A stretch of DNA of 64,000 nucleotides from Leclercia adecarboxylata (GTDB taxonomy: Bacteria; Pseudomonadota; Gammaproteobacteria; Enterobacterales; Enterobacteriaceae). The stretch lies in the NCBI RefSeq assembly GCF_006171285.1, contig NZ_CP040889.1:3224001-3288000 (forward strand), in the 5' to 3' direction. How positions within the stretch are numbered: position 1 is the first letter of the stretch; every line of letters begins with the position of its first letter. Made by a program: the position numbers and the translations under genes. Positions 1 through 9,944 of the stretch are shown here, in pieces. The notes beneath the pieces are model-generated. The model saw nothing but the letters and a program-made list of their open reading frames with translations. It was not told where the DNA came from and did not search any database.

Positions 1-395
1 AGCCGCTGCGCCTGGGTGGCCTGCAACACCATCGCGATCTGCCATAGCGGCTGGCTCTCGAGCATCGAGACAGATAAGCCAAGCTCGTCGGCAACCCGCT
101 GCAGTTCAGCCAGCTGCGTCTCGCTGAGACGCTCCTCCAGCGGAGGTGGTATCGCAAGCCCGGCGAAAGGCGACTCGTCCCCGGAGATATCCGCTTCGAC
201 GATCAGCGCGTCGGCCTGACGCAGTCGGCTAATCAGCCCCTCGGGCAACGGAGACATATCTCGCGTCCCCATATGGATGCTGCCAACCAGATGCAGATGC
301 TGTCCGCCGGGAAGGGTGATATCGAGTCCAGGCCAGCGATAGCGGCGGGGAAAAAGGGCGCGAAACGATGCTTTCAGACGTTGAAACAGACCCAT
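1..395 (-). CDS. ybaP: YbaP, TraB/GumN family protein (3' end outside window)
   Basis: Reading the minus strand from the ATG at 395 gives an open frame that runs off the left edge after about 131 codons. The peptide starts MGLFQRLK and contains the stretches DITLPGGQHLHLVGSIHMG and QPLWQIAMVLQATQAQ, which match E. coli YbaP as I recall it. The start has an AGGGAG ribosome-binding site 5 nt upstream. TraB/GumN proteins are a metalloprotease-like fold of unclear function. It follows copA in the same direction, as in E. coli, although ybaQ, which lies between them in E. coli, is missing here. Only the N-terminal half is visible, so integrity cannot be judged. Confidence 0.85.
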   Translation of the reverse strand, partial: MGLFQRLKASFRALFPRRYRWPGLDITLPGGQHLHLVGSIHMGTRDMSPLPEGLISRLRQADALIVEADISGDESPFAGLAIPPPLEERLSETQLAELQRVADELGLSVSMLESQPLWQIAMVLQATQAQR

Positions 396-471
396 ACGCG
401 CTCCCTGAATGAAAAATTCATGCTAGCGCGTGGGGCAGGGCGGTGCAAGACGTCCTTGTCCTGCAACCGCC

Positions 472-2970
472 TCAGGCTTTAGGTTTAAAGCGCAACAGGC
501 GGTTAGCGTTGCTCACCACGGTAATAGAGGAGAGGGCCATGGCGGCACCCGCCACTACCGGGTTCAGCAGCGTGCCGGTCAGCGGCCATAAGATCCCGGC
601 GGCGATGGGAATACCAAAGGCGTTATAGATAAAGGCCCCCAGCAGGTTTTGCTTCATGTTGCGCAACGTCGCTTTCGAGATGGCAAGCGCGTCGGCCACT
701 CCGGTCAGGCTGTGGCGCATCAGGGTGATGGCTGCCGTTTCGATGGCGACATCGCTCCCGCCGCCCATGGCGATGCCCACATCCGCCTGCGCCAGCGCCG
801 GGGCGTCGTTGATGCCGTCGCCAATCATCGCCACGCGGCGTCCCTGGCCCTGCAGTTTGATAATCGCATCCGCTTTGCCATCCGGCAGCACGCCGGCGAT
901 CACCTCATCGATACCCGCTTCCCGGGCGATAGCCTGGGCGGTGGTGGCGTTATCGCCGGTGAGCATCACCAGACGATAGCCTTCCCGGTGCAGGCGTTGC
1001 AGGGCAGCCACGCTGTCAGCGCGTAATGGATCGCGAATGGCAAACAGCGCCGCAGCCTGTCCGTCGACCGCCAGAAGCACCGGGGTTGCCCCCTGTGAAG
1101 CCCAGGTTTGCAGCTGCTCGTCCAGCGCACGGGTATCAATGCCGTTTTCTGCGAGCAGCGCCTGGTTACCCAGCAGCAGGGTGCGATTATCCACCTCACC
1201 GCTGACCCCAAGCCCGCGCAGGGTGCGGAAGTTATTCATCTGCGGTAATGCGTTGCCCGCTTTCTCCAGAATCGCCCGGGCCAGCGGATGGCTGGAGCCC
1301 TGCTCCAGTGCGCCCGCCAGGCTCAGGGCCTCGGCTTCGCTCATCCCCCCCAGGGTATGGACGGCAACCACCTGCGGTTTACCCTCGGTGAGGGTCCCGG
1401 TTTTATCAAACACCAGGGTGTCTAAGGTGCTGGCGCGCTGCAGGGCGTCGGCATCACGTACCAGCACGCCCGATTCTGCGGCACGCCCGACGCCGGAGAT
1501 AATCGACATCGGCGTCGCCAGTCCCAGGGCACAAGGACAGGCGATGATCAGCACCGTGGTGGCGATCACCAGGGTATAGACAATCTGCGGCGCGGGGCCG
1601 AAGAAGTACCAGATAGCGGCGCTGAACAGGGCGATACCCACCACCACCGGCACGAAGATGGCAGAGATTTTATCGGCCATTTTGCCGATCTCCGGCTTGC
1701 TGCTCTGGGCCTGGCGCACCATTCGAATAATGCGCGACAGCGTGGTGTGGCTGCCGACGGCACTGGCGCGGAACAGCACGCTGCCATCCTGCACGACGGT
1801 ACCGGCATGAACGCTTTCCCCGTCGCTTTTCTGCTGCGGCACCGGCTCGCCGGTGAGCATCGCTTCGTCAAACCAGGCTTCGCCCTGGGTGATCTCCCCG
1901 TCCACCGGCACGCGATCTCCGGTGGTCAGGCGCAGGATCATGCCTTCCTGAACCTCTGCCAGCGGCACGCTCTGTTCGCCGTTTTCGGTCACAACCCGGG
2001 CGGTAGGCGGCGTTAAGTCGAGTAATCTTTCCAGCGCTTTCGACGAGCGCTGACGGGCCCGGGCTTCCAGCATATGGCCGAGGTTAATCAGGCCGATAAT
2101 CATCGCGCTGGCTTCGTAATAGAGGTGGCGCGCTTCCATCGGAAACCACTGCGGCCAGACGTTGACGCTCATTGAGTAGAGCCACGCCGCGCCGGTACCC
2201 AGCGCCACCAGCGTGTCCATGGTGGCGGTGCGGTTTTTCAGGCTCTTCCAGGCGCTGGTATAGAAGTGGCCGCCTGCGAAGATCATCACCCCAAGGGTGA
2301 GCACGCCAATTGCCAGCCACAGCGTGCGGTTGTCGTCGGTGACCATCATGTTGTCGCCGAGCATTCCCCAGCCCATCACCGGGATACCTACCAGCAGGGC
2401 GACAATCGCCTGCCAGCGAAAACGTTTCATGGTGGCGATGGCGGTCTCCTGCTGGCGCGTCCGGCGTTCGAGGTCATCCTCAATCGCCTCGGCGCCATAG
2501 CCTGCTTTTTCAACCGCCTGCACTAAATCAGCGGCGGAGGCGCTGCCCATGACCAGCGCAGTGCGCTCCGCCAGATTGACCCGTGCCTGTGCCACACCCG
2601 GAACCGCCTGCAGGGCATCCTGGACGCGGGTGACGCAGCTGGCGCAGCTCATGCCATTGATCAACAGCTGCTGGCTGTCATCGCTATCGTGAGCTGCCGG
2701 AAGCTCAGAGGGGGCCGCTGTCAGTGCTTCCGACGGAGTTGTTGACGCTGTCAGCGGATCAGCCTTTGGGTGGCTTAACGCCGCACCGTAACCGGCCTGT
2801 TTGATGGTGTCGATCAGGGCATCGGCGCTTGCGCTGCCGGTGACGACCGCGTGCTCGATGGTCACATCTGCACTCTCAACGTCCGGGCGTTGCTCCAGAC
2901 TCTCTTTAACGCGTTTGACACAGTGGCCGCAGGAGAGGCCATCCAGTGTCAGGTCGATGGTTTGAGACAT
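472..2970 (-). CDS. copA: CopA, Cu(I)-exporting P1B-type ATPase
   Basis: This inner-membrane ATPase exports Cu(I) from the cytoplasm to the periplasm. It has 832 aa (E. coli 834). Two N-terminal heavy-metal-associated domains carry GLSCGHC near residue 14 and GMSCASC near residue 110. The transmembrane Cu site CPC sits in [13 protein letters not shown]. The phosphorylated aspartate is in DKTGTLTEG, the P1B SHPLA motif follows, and [10 protein letters not shown] closes the ATP-binding hinge. A longer frame begins at 3024, but the ATG at 2970 matches the E. coli N-terminus ([11 protein letters not shown]) and has AAGGAG upstream. It is divergent from cueR, without the ybaS-ybaT genes that separate them in E. 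coli. Regulation by CueR is expected from the operator at 3045-3065. Confidence 0.97.
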   Translation of the reverse strand: MSQTIDLTLDGLSCGHCVKRVKESLEQRPDVESADVTIEHAVVTGSASADALIDTIKQAGYGAALSHPKADPLTASTTPSEALTAAPSELPAAHDSDDSQQLLINGMSCASCVTRVQDALQAVPGVAQARVNLAERTALVMGSASAADLVQAVEKAGYGAEAIEDDLERRTRQQETAIATMKRFRWQAIVALLVGIPVMGWGMLGDNMMVTDDNRTLWLAIGVLTLGVMIFAGGHFYTSAWKSLKNRTATMDTLVALGTGAAWLYSMSVNVWPQWFPMEARHLYYEASAMIIGLINLGHMLEARARQRSSKALERLLDLTPPTARVVTENGEQSVPLAEVQEGMILRLTTGDRVPVDGEITQGEAWFDEAMLTGEPVPQQKSDGESVHAGTVVQDGSVLFRASAVGSHTTLSRIIRMVRQAQSSKPEIGKMADKISAIFVPVVVGIALFSAAIWYFFGPAPQIVYTLVIATTVLIIACPCALGLATPMSIISGVGRAAESGVLVRDADALQRASTLDTLVFDKTGTLTEGKPQVVAVHTLGGMSEAEALSLAGALEQGSSHPLARAILEKAGNALPQMNNFRTLRGLGVSGEVDNRTLLLGNQALLAENGIDTRALDEQLQTWASQGATPVLLAVDGQAAALFAIRDPLRADSVAALQRLHREGYRLVMLTGDNATTAQAIAREAGIDEVIAGVLPDGKADAIIKLQGQGRRVAMIGDGINDAPALAQADVGIAMGGGSDVAIETAAITLMRHSLTGVADALAISKATLRNMKQNLLGAFIYNAFGIPIAAGILWPLTGTLLNPVVAGAAMALSSITVVSNANRLLRFKPKA

Positions 2971-3044
2971 AGGTAAACTCCTTCTAAACCTCCAGCCAGA
3001 TATTGACCGGAGAGACACTTTCATCTAACTGTTATGAAGGTTAA

Positions 3045-3065
3045 ACCTTCCATCAAGGGGAAGGT
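3045..3065. promoter_or_regulatory. CueR operator in the copA promoter
   Basis: The dyad is ACCTTCC, 7 nt, GGAAGGT, a perfect 7-bp inverted repeat. On the minus strand it lies inside a long-spacer promoter, with TTGACC as -35 at its edge, as in the E. coli copA promoter where MerR-type CueR untwists a 19-bp spacer. It lies in the 107-bp gap between the copA and cueR starts, so it may also affect cueR. Confidence 0.9.
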
Positions 3066-3077
3066 CAAGGGGGAAAC

Positions 3078-3488
3078 GTGAATATCAGTGATGTTGCCAA
3101 AAAAACCGGCTTAACCAGCAAAGCGATTCGTTTTTACGAAGAGAAAGGGCTGGTGACGCCGCCGCTGCGCAGTGAGAACGGCTACCGGAGCTATACCCAG
3201 AAGCACCTCGATGAACTGACGCTGCTGCGCCAGGCGCGACAGGTGGGTTTCAATCTGGAGGAGTGCGGCGACCTGGTGAACCTGTTCAACGATCCCGCGC
3301 GCCATAGCGCCGACGTTAAAAGCCGGACGCTGGAGAAGGTGGCGGAGATTGAACGTCATATTGTGGAACTACAGGCGATGCGCGATCAATTGCTGGCCCT
3401 GGCGGAGAGCTGTCCGGGGGATGACGGCGCCGACTGTCCGATCATTGATAATCTGTCCGGCTGCTGTCATCGCAAGGCGAAGGCCTAA
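3078..3488 (+). CDS. cueR: CueR, MerR-family copper-responsive activator
   Basis: This 136-aa MerR-type regulator senses Cu(I) and activates copA and, elsewhere, cueO. An N-terminal winged helix ([20 protein letters not shown]) is followed by a dimerisation coiled coil and a C-terminal metal loop with [10 protein letters not shown], whose two cysteines bind Cu(I) in the family, then a CC pair near the end. The start is a GTG at 3078, giving the E. coli N-terminus. In E. coli ybbJ follows directly; here a DUF3142 gene converges on it and the two frames overlap by 4 bp at their stops. Confidence 0.96.
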   Translation: MNISDVAKKTGLTSKAIRFYEEKGLVTPPLRSENGYRSYTQKHLDELTLLRQARQVGFNLEECGDLVNLFNDPARHSADVKSRTLEKVAEIERHIVELQAMRDQLLALAESCPGDDGADCPIIDNLSGCCHRKAKA

Positions 3489-4201
3489 CCGCGGGCCGGG
3501 TTGAGCATAAATACCACCGTACCGCGATACCACGGGGATTGTTGCAGCTGCGCTTCGGCCTGCCGATCCCGCTGGCCGTTCTGGACCAGCCCGAGCTTGA
3601 ATGGAATGCGCAGCCGGGCAAGCGCGGGCAGATAGGCCTGATAGTTGGCCACCGTATGGCGGCCCTGATAGCTCTGGATCACCAGTTCATCCACCGCCAG
3701 CGCGTTCAGCGTGGCGACATCCCCGGTTTTTGCCCAGTCCAGCAGCCCGGTGACCCCCAGCGAAAATTCGGCCGGCAGCTGCTGGCGCAACGCCTGCAAA
3801 AAGCGGGCGTAGTCCGCCAGCTGGTGGGTGGCCGCATCAAAATCAACCTGCAAACCCACCACCTGATTACCGGCCGCCTGCCAGCGCTGCATCAGGCGGA
3901 CTATTCTCGGGAAGATCTCAGGCGGTACGTCGAGGGTGGTAAAGCGCACGGTCAGCCAGATTGAGGGAAAGGTCAGGCGGCTGACGGGCAGTCCGAGGCG
4001 CTGGAACACCACCTCATTCGGGCGGGCCAGCACCTCTCCCTGATGCAGATAGACCGTTTGCGCCTCCTTCAGCGCATCGCTGGCCTTAACCCCCGACCAG
4101 AGCCAGAAGGCCGGGTGCTCGTGGGCGGTAACGATCTCCTGCGCCTGCGCCTGTCCGGCCAGCAGCGCGGCTACCAGTAGTATTTGAGTTTTTGTGCCCA
4201 C
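3485..4201 (-). CDS. DUF3142 exported protein
   Basis: This is a protein of about 238 aa read from a GTG at 4201. A hydrophobic segment ([15 protein letters not shown]) near the start looks like a signal peptide cleaved after AQA. The body has features I associate with DUF3142: [30 protein letters not shown] and [14 protein letters not shown], suggesting a TIM-barrel-like fold. No catalytic role is known to me. The start overlaps the end of the upstream 714-aa gene by 31 bp, so translation is probably coupled. No clear Shine-Dalgarno precedes the GTG, and a longer frame to 4279 would bury the signal peptide. Gene position suggests it works with its exported neighbour. Confidence 0.7.
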   Translation of the reverse strand: MGTKTQILLVAALLAGQAQAQEIVTAHEHPAFWLWSGVKASDALKEAQTVYLHQGEVLARPNEVVFQRLGLPVSRLTFPSIWLTVRFTTLDVPPEIFPRIVRLMQRWQAAGNQVVGLQVDFDAATHQLADYARFLQALRQQLPAEFSLGVTGLLDWAKTGDVATLNALAVDELVIQSYQGRHTVANYQAYLPALARLRIPFKLGLVQNGQRDRQAEAQLQQSPWYRGTVVFMLNPARG

Positions 4202-6315
4202 GGGCTGCCCGGATACTGCGTTTTTAACTGCGTGAACCAGCCTTTGCGCTGGGCTTTGTCCACCTCTGCTCCACCACATTCGTTATAGCCGGACGGGGCA
4301 TAGCACATGATGGCCCGATAGAGCGCGTAGCTTTTATCTTCATGCTCCGCCTTTGGCGAGGTGATGACCTGCTGATAGTAACCCTGCCTGTCAAACTGGC
4401 CGTAAGGTTCCTTGCGTTGGATCGCCGCGCCAAGCAGGCCGTTGCCCGTGCTGTCTTTCCACAGATCGACATGGGTACTGGTCGTGCGGAAGAACTCGCC
4501 CAGACAGTTCAGGGCATGGGCATCATTGGCGTTCTGGCTGAGTACCTGCACCGTGTTGTCCAGACTTCGACAGACGTAACCGGCTTCGGCGGCATCGCCG
4601 TTCCAGTCGAAAACGCTCAGGTTAACATCGTCAAACGCTTTGCCCACGACCGGAGGCGCTATGGCGCTGGCGAGCTTCCTGTCGGTTAACCAGTCGCTGA
4701 AGCGGTTTTCGGTTAAATCACGCACCAACAGCGTGTGCAGCGCAATGGTGCGCTCCTCGTTGTTCGGCCCCTGGCTGGCCTGCTGGCGTAACCGCTCAGG
4801 CGAGGCCACCGCTTTCAGCACCTGTGAGCGAAGCCGCAGGTTGGTGACGGCGCTGTCAGGAGCAAAAATTGCTTCTGCGTTGCCGCTAAACACCAGCGTG
4901 GCGGCCAGCCTGGCCTGCACATACTGCTGCTGTTCGACATCCTTGCTCAGCTTCAGCAACGTCAGCCAGAAATCACCTGCCGCCAGCCACTGCTTTTGCG
5001 CCATCAGCGCGTCGCCGTACAGCACCTGTTCGCTAAAGGCGAGAATGTCGTGCGCCGGGAGTTTTTCCGCTGGCTTAACGGCCTGCAAAATGGCGGCATC
5101 GTTGTTTGTCGCCCGCCACAGGTTCAACTGCAGATTACGCCACAGCGCCAGCTTGCCGCTTTTTTCAAACACCGGTTTGCTGCTGTCGAGCACCTGCTGC
5201 GTCAGGGTCGGTTTCTCGTCGCTGTTCAGGCGAAGGGCGCGCAGCATTTCGGTATAGCTGACCAGCGGCGCGTCGGGGAATGCCTCCTGCACGGCGCTTA
5301 CATAGAACTGCATGCCAAAGACATTATCGTATTCGATCACCAGCCCGCGCAGCGCCCCGGCGTCACTGGCCTGCTGGAACCGCTGCTCATACAGCCCCGC
5401 CAGCTGCGGCCAGGCCTGCAGATACCAGTTGATACGGCGCAACATGCCGCGCGCGGAATCGGCATAACGCCCCTCCGGCCAGCGCTGAAGATAGACCTGG
5501 GCAGCTTTCTGCGCCTGTTCGGCTGCAGAGCGATCGATGCGATCGAGAGTGAAATCGCCGTACTCCCCCGTGCTGTTCTGGCTGCTTTTGTTCAGCGCCG
5601 TACGCATCAGCATATAGTGCGCGGTTTCCGCCAGCCACGGGCGATTGCTGTCGATCAATGCGCTAAATGCGCGATCCGCCCCGGCGTAATCCCCGGCATA
5701 AAAAAGGGCTGCCCCTGACAGATAGGTTTTGTACTGCACGGCTGTCGATTGTGCCGGAAGAGTCTCCAGAGATGCCGCCAGCTGCTCGTCGGTCGCGCCG
5801 GAATAGAGCCCTGAACGCGCCCGGGCCAGGGCATGGCGCTGTTCGGCCGTGAGCGTGTCATCGGCCAGCAGGACGGCAAAAAACTGGCTCACGCTGTCGG
5901 CACTGTTCGAGACGAAGCGGTTTTCCAGCTCACCGTCGTTGCGGATCTCAACGGGGTCAAGCTGCAGAGCGGCGAGCTGTTTGCTGAGCGAACTCTCTTC
6001 AACCGGTGCTTCCCCTGCGGCGGTGGCAGGTGTCGTTGCGGCATCCCACTCCGGATGATAAGCAAAATAGAAGTCTCGGGAGCGGGTGATATCCGCAGGC
6101 GTGGCCTGCACGGGCAGGGCAAAGGATTTTGCTTCGCTCAGCAGGCGCAGCAGGTTGTCGCGGGAATCATTGCCGGGTGTCAGCACCGGGTCGCCTTTCA
6201 GCAGGCAATGGTCATCGCTCCATTTACAGTCTTCAATATCAAACGAGGCGTATGCCGGTACGGCACTTGCCAGTAATGCGCTAACGCTCATTGCCAGCGT
6301 TGTCTTCCTGACCAT
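4171..6315 (-). CDS. Exported 714-aa helical protein of unknown function
   Basis: I do not recognise this family. A signal peptide is clear: MVRKTTLAMSVSALLASAVP then AYASFDIEDC, with cleavage likely after AYA. Four cysteines (DCKWSDDHC early, then SGYNEC and CRSLDN late) suggest periplasmic disulfides. Much of the middle reads as helical, TPR-like pairs, for example ALFYAGDYAGADRAFSALID and AQKAAQVYLQRWPEGRYADS. The ATG at 6315 is preferred to an upstream in-frame start at 6420 because it places the signal peptide first and has AGGA upstream. It lies 16 bp after ybbJ and overlaps the DUF3142 gene, so qmcA-ybbJ-this-DUF3142 may be one transcript. The pair is absent from this place in E. coli K-12. 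Confidence 0.7.
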   Translation of the reverse strand: MVRKTTLAMSVSALLASAVPAYASFDIEDCKWSDDHCLLKGDPVLTPGNDSRDNLLRLLSEAKSFALPVQATPADITRSRDFYFAYHPEWDAATTPATAAGEAPVEESSLSKQLAALQLDPVEIRNDGELENRFVSNSADSVSQFFAVLLADDTLTAEQRHALARARSGLYSGATDEQLAASLETLPAQSTAVQYKTYLSGAALFYAGDYAGADRAFSALIDSNRPWLAETAHYMLMRTALNKSSQNSTGEYGDFTLDRIDRSAAEQAQKAAQVYLQRWPEGRYADSARGMLRRINWYLQAWPQLAGLYEQRFQQASDAGALRGLVIEYDNVFGMQFYVSAVQEAFPDAPLVSYTEMLRALRLNSDEKPTLTQQVLDSSKPVFEKSGKLALWRNLQLNLWRATNNDAAILQAVKPAEKLPAHDILAFSEQVLYGDALMAQKQWLAAGDFWLTLLKLSKDVEQQQYVQARLAATLVFSGNAEAIFAPDSAVTNLRLRSQVLKAVASPERLRQQASQGPNNEERTIALHTLLVRDLTENRFSDWLTDRKLASAIAPPVVGKAFDDVNLSVFDWNGDAAEAGYVCRSLDNTVQVLSQNANDAHALNCLGEFFRTTSTHVDLWKDSTGNGLLGAAIQRKEPYGQFDRQGYYQQVITSPKAEHEDKSYALYRAIMCYAPSGYNECGGAEVDKAQRKGWFTQLKTQYPGSPWAQKLKYYW

Positions 6316-6331
6316 TCTGTTAATCCTGTTC

Positions 6332-6790
6332 TTATCGGGAGAGGGCGCGGATGCGAAGGGTGATCCCCTCGACGGCCACCACTTCAACTTTTGTACCGGC
6401 GACAAAGTCGGCATCGGCAATCACCGGCCATGAGCTGTCGCCGACGCGCATATGGCCGCGTCCGTTCACCAGGGCGGTATCCAGCGTAAACTGCATCCCC
6501 ACCAGCTGTTGTCCACGCTGGTTGAGCCGGGCATCGGCGGGTTTCTGCCCGCGCACCTGGCGTGAGAGCCAGCGCCACCAGAGCCAGGCGGCAATCAGGG
6601 TGAGTACCGCGAAAAGCACCCCCTGCCAGGCCCAGTCGAAGGGTAAGATCCACACCAGCAGGCCGGTGATAACGGCCGCCACGCCGCTCCACAGCAGATA
6701 GCCGTTGCCGCCAAGCATCTCTGCCGCCAGCAGCAGGCCGCCGAGACTCAGCCAGAAGACGTGCGGATGTGCAGCAATTAACGCGATCAT
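6332..6790 (-). CDS. ybbJ: YbbJ, NfeD-like membrane protein
   Basis: This 152-aa protein has two or three N-terminal membrane helices ([55 protein letters not shown]) and a C-terminal OB-fold of NfeD type ([17 protein letters not shown]). NfeD proteins pair with SPFH/stomatin proteins. Its ATG overlaps the qmcA stop as ATGA, so the two are translationally coupled, as in E. coli. Role inferred from the family: partner of QmcA in an inner-membrane SPFH complex. Confidence 0.93.
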   Translation of the reverse strand: MIALIAAHPHVFWLSLGGLLLAAEMLGGNGYLLWSGVAAVITGLLVWILPFDWAWQGVLFAVLTLIAAWLWWRWLSRQVRGQKPADARLNQRGQQLVGMQFTLDTALVNGRGHMRVGDSSWPVIADADFVAGTKVEVVAVEGITLRIRALSR

Positions 6791-7701
6791 AATTTGCGCT
6801 CGTTGCCGCTGTTTTTAATCAGCTCCGCGATCCCGCCGATCGAGCCCATCAGGCTGCTGGCATCCAGCGGCATCATTACCACCTTGCTGTTATCCGCCGA
6901 GCCAATGGCCTGTAGCGCTTCAGTGTACTTCTGCGCCACAAAGTAGTTCACCGCCTGGATATCCCCGGCAGCGATGGCCTCCGAAACCATTTTGGTGGCG
7001 CGGGCTTCTGCTTCCGCCGAACGTTCACGGGCTTCGGCCTGCAGGAAGGCAGACTGGCGTTCGCCTTCGGCTTTAAGGATCTGCGACTGTTTTTCCCCTT
7101 CGGCTTTGAGGATCTCCGCCTGGCGCACCCCTTCGGCCTCCAGAATGTAGGCGCGCTTGGTTCGCTCAGCCTTCATCTGGGCGTTCATCGAGGTGATCAA
7201 CTCTGCTGGCGGGCGCACGTCGCGGATCTCAATACGCGTGACTTTAATGCCCCACGGGTTGGTGGCTTCGTCGACGATGTGCAGCAGGCGGGTATTGATG
7301 CTGTCGCGCTGGGAGAGCATTTCGTCCAGCTCCATCGAGCCCAGCACGGTTCGGATATTGGTCATCGTGAGGTTGATGATGGCTAACTCAAGGTTGCTCA
7401 CCTCGTAGGCGGCTTTCGGGGCGTCAATCACCTGAATAAAGCACACCGCGTCGATGGTGACATTGGCGTTATCCCGGGAGATGACCTCCTGCGACGGGAT
7501 ATCGAGCACCTGTTCCATCATATTGATCTTGCGGCCAATGCGGTCCATAAACGGCACGACCAGGCTTAACCCCGGCTGCAGCGTATTGGTGTAACGACCA
7601 AAACGCTCAACCGTCCACTGGTAGCCCTGCGGAACAATTTTGACGCCAGCGGCGACGATCACCAGCGCCACGAAGATGAGAATAGGGATGACGATGAACA
7701 T
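6787..7701 (-). CDS. qmcA: QmcA, SPFH/stomatin-family membrane protein
   Basis: This 304-aa protein has one N-terminal membrane anchor ([20 protein letters not shown]), an SPFH/band 7 domain ([15 protein letters not shown] through [14 protein letters not shown]) and a long alanine/glutamate-rich coiled coil with the repeat [11 protein letters not shown]. It nearly matches E. coli QmcA, a suppressor of ftsH htpX defects thought to form large membrane assemblies. A longer frame starts at 7740, but the ATG at 7701 gives the known N-terminus and has a strong GGAGG at 7 nt. It is the first gene of the qmcA-ybbJ pair. Confidence 0.95.
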   Translation of the reverse strand: MFIVIPILIFVALVIVAAGVKIVPQGYQWTVERFGRYTNTLQPGLSLVVPFMDRIGRKINMMEQVLDIPSQEVISRDNANVTIDAVCFIQVIDAPKAAYEVSNLELAIINLTMTNIRTVLGSMELDEMLSQRDSINTRLLHIVDEATNPWGIKVTRIEIRDVRPPAELITSMNAQMKAERTKRAYILEAEGVRQAEILKAEGEKQSQILKAEGERQSAFLQAEARERSAEAEARATKMVSEAIAAGDIQAVNYFVAQKYTEALQAIGSADNSKVVMMPLDASSLMGSIGGIAELIKNSGNERKL

Positions 7702-7821
7702 GTAAAACCTCCTGTTTTGTATTCCATGTTGCGATAACAATTGTTCGTTTGTTGCCCATTAGTATATCGGCAAACAGGGGGAAATTCGCCTTGAATCAAC
7801 GAGCCGGGCAGGGTCCAGACA

Positions 7822-7850
7822 TAAAAAAGCCCCGCTAAAAATAGCAGGGC
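7822..7850 (-). terminator. Rho-independent terminator of the 7879-8733 gene
   Basis: Read on the minus strand, GCCC-TGCTA pairs with TAGCG-GGGC around a short T-rich loop and is followed by six T residues. It lies 29 bp after the unknown gene at 7879-8733 and separates it from qmcA. Confidence 0.85.
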
Positions 7851-7878
7851 GACGGGACTTTTAGTCGACAGCGGCAGG

Positions 7879-8733
7879 TCAGGCATCGGGATGGGTGTAA
7901 GCGAAGTCAGAGATGTACTGCTCGCCCGCTTCGTTGATCGCCCGTGACAGTCCGGCATAGTATTTTTCCAGGCCAATCGCTTCAATCTGCTGCAGCTGTT
8001 CGCGCACCGGGGCGCAGAACAGGCTGGCATTACCGGCTTCGACGCGCTTATTGTTAGGCGGCAGATCGCCGGTGATCGCTTTGAACCAGGTGCGGATCCC
8101 CTGTTTGAGGTTATTTGGCGCTTTTGACAGGTTATCGATACCGGTCAGCACTTGCAGGGTCGGGAACTGATCCTCTGCCACGGCGCTTTTCAGGCGGTCA
8201 AAGAACTGGCTGAACAGCTCAAAGGAGCCCAGTTCGATGATTTTCGGCTTCGTTGTTTTACCGTTTTTATTGCCGATTTTGTTCGCGGCAGGAGTCGTGG
8301 ACGGCACGATACCTGTCTTATGCAAGTCTAATCCGAACAGCAGATTGCAGTGGGCACGACGCTCTTTCAGCGGGTAAGACATCAGCACTTCAATAAACTT
8401 CGTCGCCATCACATCCGACAGCTTATGGTTGATCAGCCACTGCGAGCGGGAAAAGTCTGCCGGGGAGACAAACCATTCCGGAACCTCGTCGTAACGCTTT
8501 GATTTACCTTTCCCATCAAATTCAATGAAGTGCGTGCCGTTGTCGAAAGCGAATTTGCAATTTTTAAAGCTGCCAATAGTGGTATTAACGATCAACGCTT
8601 TTTTTACGAAATCAACGACTTCAGGGCCAATAACAAAACTGGTTTCTGCCGAGGAGTGGATGACTTGCATTAATGTTTCTACATTAGGAACACCCGGCTT
8701 AAGGGAGGTGAACTCATAAAAGATATGTGTCAT
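7879..8733 (-). CDS. Uncharacterised 284-aa protein
   Basis: I do not recognise this protein. It has 284 aa, with no signal peptide or membrane helix. It contains a basic, polar linker (NKIGNKNGKTTKPK, about residues 150-163) between an N-terminal part rich in beta-like stretches (KNCKFAFDNGTHFIEFDGKG) and a helical C-terminal part (LQQIEAIGLEKYYAGLSRAINE). The start at 8733 has AGGAAG about 10 nt upstream. The 5' part looks more AT-rich than its neighbours. It stands alone between qmcA and ybbN, where E. coli has fetA-fetB on the other strand, and has its own terminator. Likely a cytoplasmic accessory protein acquired independently. Confidence 0.75.
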   Translation of the reverse strand: MTHIFYEFTSLKPGVPNVETLMQVIHSSAETSFVIGPEVVDFVKKALIVNTTIGSFKNCKFAFDNGTHFIEFDGKGKSKRYDEVPEWFVSPADFSRSQWLINHKLSDVMATKFIEVLMSYPLKERRAHCNLLFGLDLHKTGIVPSTTPAANKIGNKNGKTTKPKIIELGSFELFSQFFDRLKSAVAEDQFPTLQVLTGIDNLSKAPNNLKQGIRTWFKAITGDLPPNNKRVEAGNASLFCAPVREQLQQIEAIGLEKYYAGLSRAINEAGEQYISDFAYTHPDA

Positions 8734-8989
8734 GCCGCATACTTCCTATAGTTAAAAGCGAGCCATTTTTATCGCGAAAAAGTTTAACATCTCCCGCAAG
8801 ATGAGGCTATTAGCACCGCGTGCGGGAGTTTTGCGCCGATCACAAATGGAAGATAAAGGTTACTACAGGCGGGCTATCCGTTCAGAAGCGTGGACATGCT
8901 AAAGACTATATTTTACATCGTTAAAGACTCATTAACTTTTTTTCAAAATAAAACATTAGAAAGACTTAATGAACGCTAGCGGCAGATAT

Positions 8990-9015
8990 AAAAAAAGCCG
9001 CCATAACGGCGGCTC
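8990..9015 (-). terminator. Rho-independent terminator of ybbN
   Basis: On the minus strand GAGCCGCCGTTATGGCGGC is followed by seven T residues; the GCCGCC stem closes on an ATAA-type loop. It is 18 bp past the ybbN stop. The rest of 8734-9032 is AT-rich (TTTTTTTCAAAATAAAAC around 8940) and probably holds the promoter of the 7879-8733 gene; no further gene is visible there. Confidence 0.9.
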
Positions 9016-9032
9016 CAGTATTTTCTAAACGA

Positions 9033-9887
9033 TCAGTACAGCAGAGCGTAAAGCTTACGGCGATAGGAGGAGGCCAGAGAGTCACCCGTGCCGAGTGCCG
9101 CCAGAATGTCCTGGAACGTTTTACGCGCCTGGCCGTCAGCGGCAGCCAGATCGGTTTTCAGGTGGCTGAACAGCAGTTCCAGCGCTTCTTCGTTGCGCCC
9201 CACCTGATGCAGCTGCAGTGCCAGCTGGCTGGCCAGCGCCGCGTCGGCAGGGCTATTGGCCACCTGCTGTTGCAGTTGCTGAATTTCCGGCGTATCCGCG
9301 GCTTTCTTCAGCAGTTCAATCTGCGCCATCAGCCCCTGGTAGCGGGTATCCTGATCCTGAAGTGGGATAGTTTTCAGCACCACTTCGGCGTCTTCAGAAC
9401 GTTTTAAGACAATCAGCGTTTCCGCCAGCAGCAGGCCGGTTTCGCTGTTCTGACCGGAAAGCTGCCACGCCTCTTTCAGCAGCGGCAGGGCGTCGTCATG
9501 TTTGCCTTCGGCCATCAGGGCCGCCGCCTGCTGCGCTTTCAGCTCATCTTCGCGCGGTAGCACTTTATCCAGCAGGGCGCGGATCGCCTCTTCCGGCTGC
9601 GGGCCCTGGAAGCCGTCCACCGGCTGACCGTTCTGGAACAGATAGACCGTCGGAATGGCGCGCAGGCCAAACTGCGAGGCGATCATCTGCTCGGCGTCGC
9701 AGTCGAGCTTCGCCAGAATAAACTGACCGTTGTACTGGGCGGCCAGCTTCTCAAGGACCGGGGTCAGTTCCAGACAGTGCTGACTCCGCTCAGACCAGAA
9801 GTAGAACAGCACCGGTTTGGTCATCGACTGTTCAAGGGTCTGGTGCAGGTTTGCTTCGGTAATGTTGACAATATTCTGTACGGACAT
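9033..9887 (-). CDS. ybbN: CnoX (YbbN), chaperedoxin
   Basis: This 284-aa cytoplasmic protein has an N-terminal thioredoxin-like domain in which the usual CxxC is replaced by SQHC ([11 protein letters not shown]), and a C-terminal TPR domain ([38 protein letters not shown]). The length equals E. coli YbbN/CnoX, which protects substrates from aggregation and oxidation under hypochlorous stress and hands them to GroEL. It is upstream of ybbO in chromosome order and read the same way, with 57 bp between the genes. Confidence 0.96.
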   Translation of the reverse strand: MSVQNIVNITEANLHQTLEQSMTKPVLFYFWSERSQHCLELTPVLEKLAAQYNGQFILAKLDCDAEQMIASQFGLRAIPTVYLFQNGQPVDGFQGPQPEEAIRALLDKVLPREDELKAQQAAALMAEGKHDDALPLLKEAWQLSGQNSETGLLLAETLIVLKRSEDAEVVLKTIPLQDQDTRYQGLMAQIELLKKAADTPEIQQLQQQVANSPADAALASQLALQLHQVGRNEEALELLFSHLKTDLAAADGQARKTFQDILAALGTGDSLASSYRRKLYALLY

Positions 9888-9944
9888 GCGGCATTCTCGA
9901 TTATGAGTTTCTGTTTACATGGGGGCGTGACGCGTGGCTTCAAC

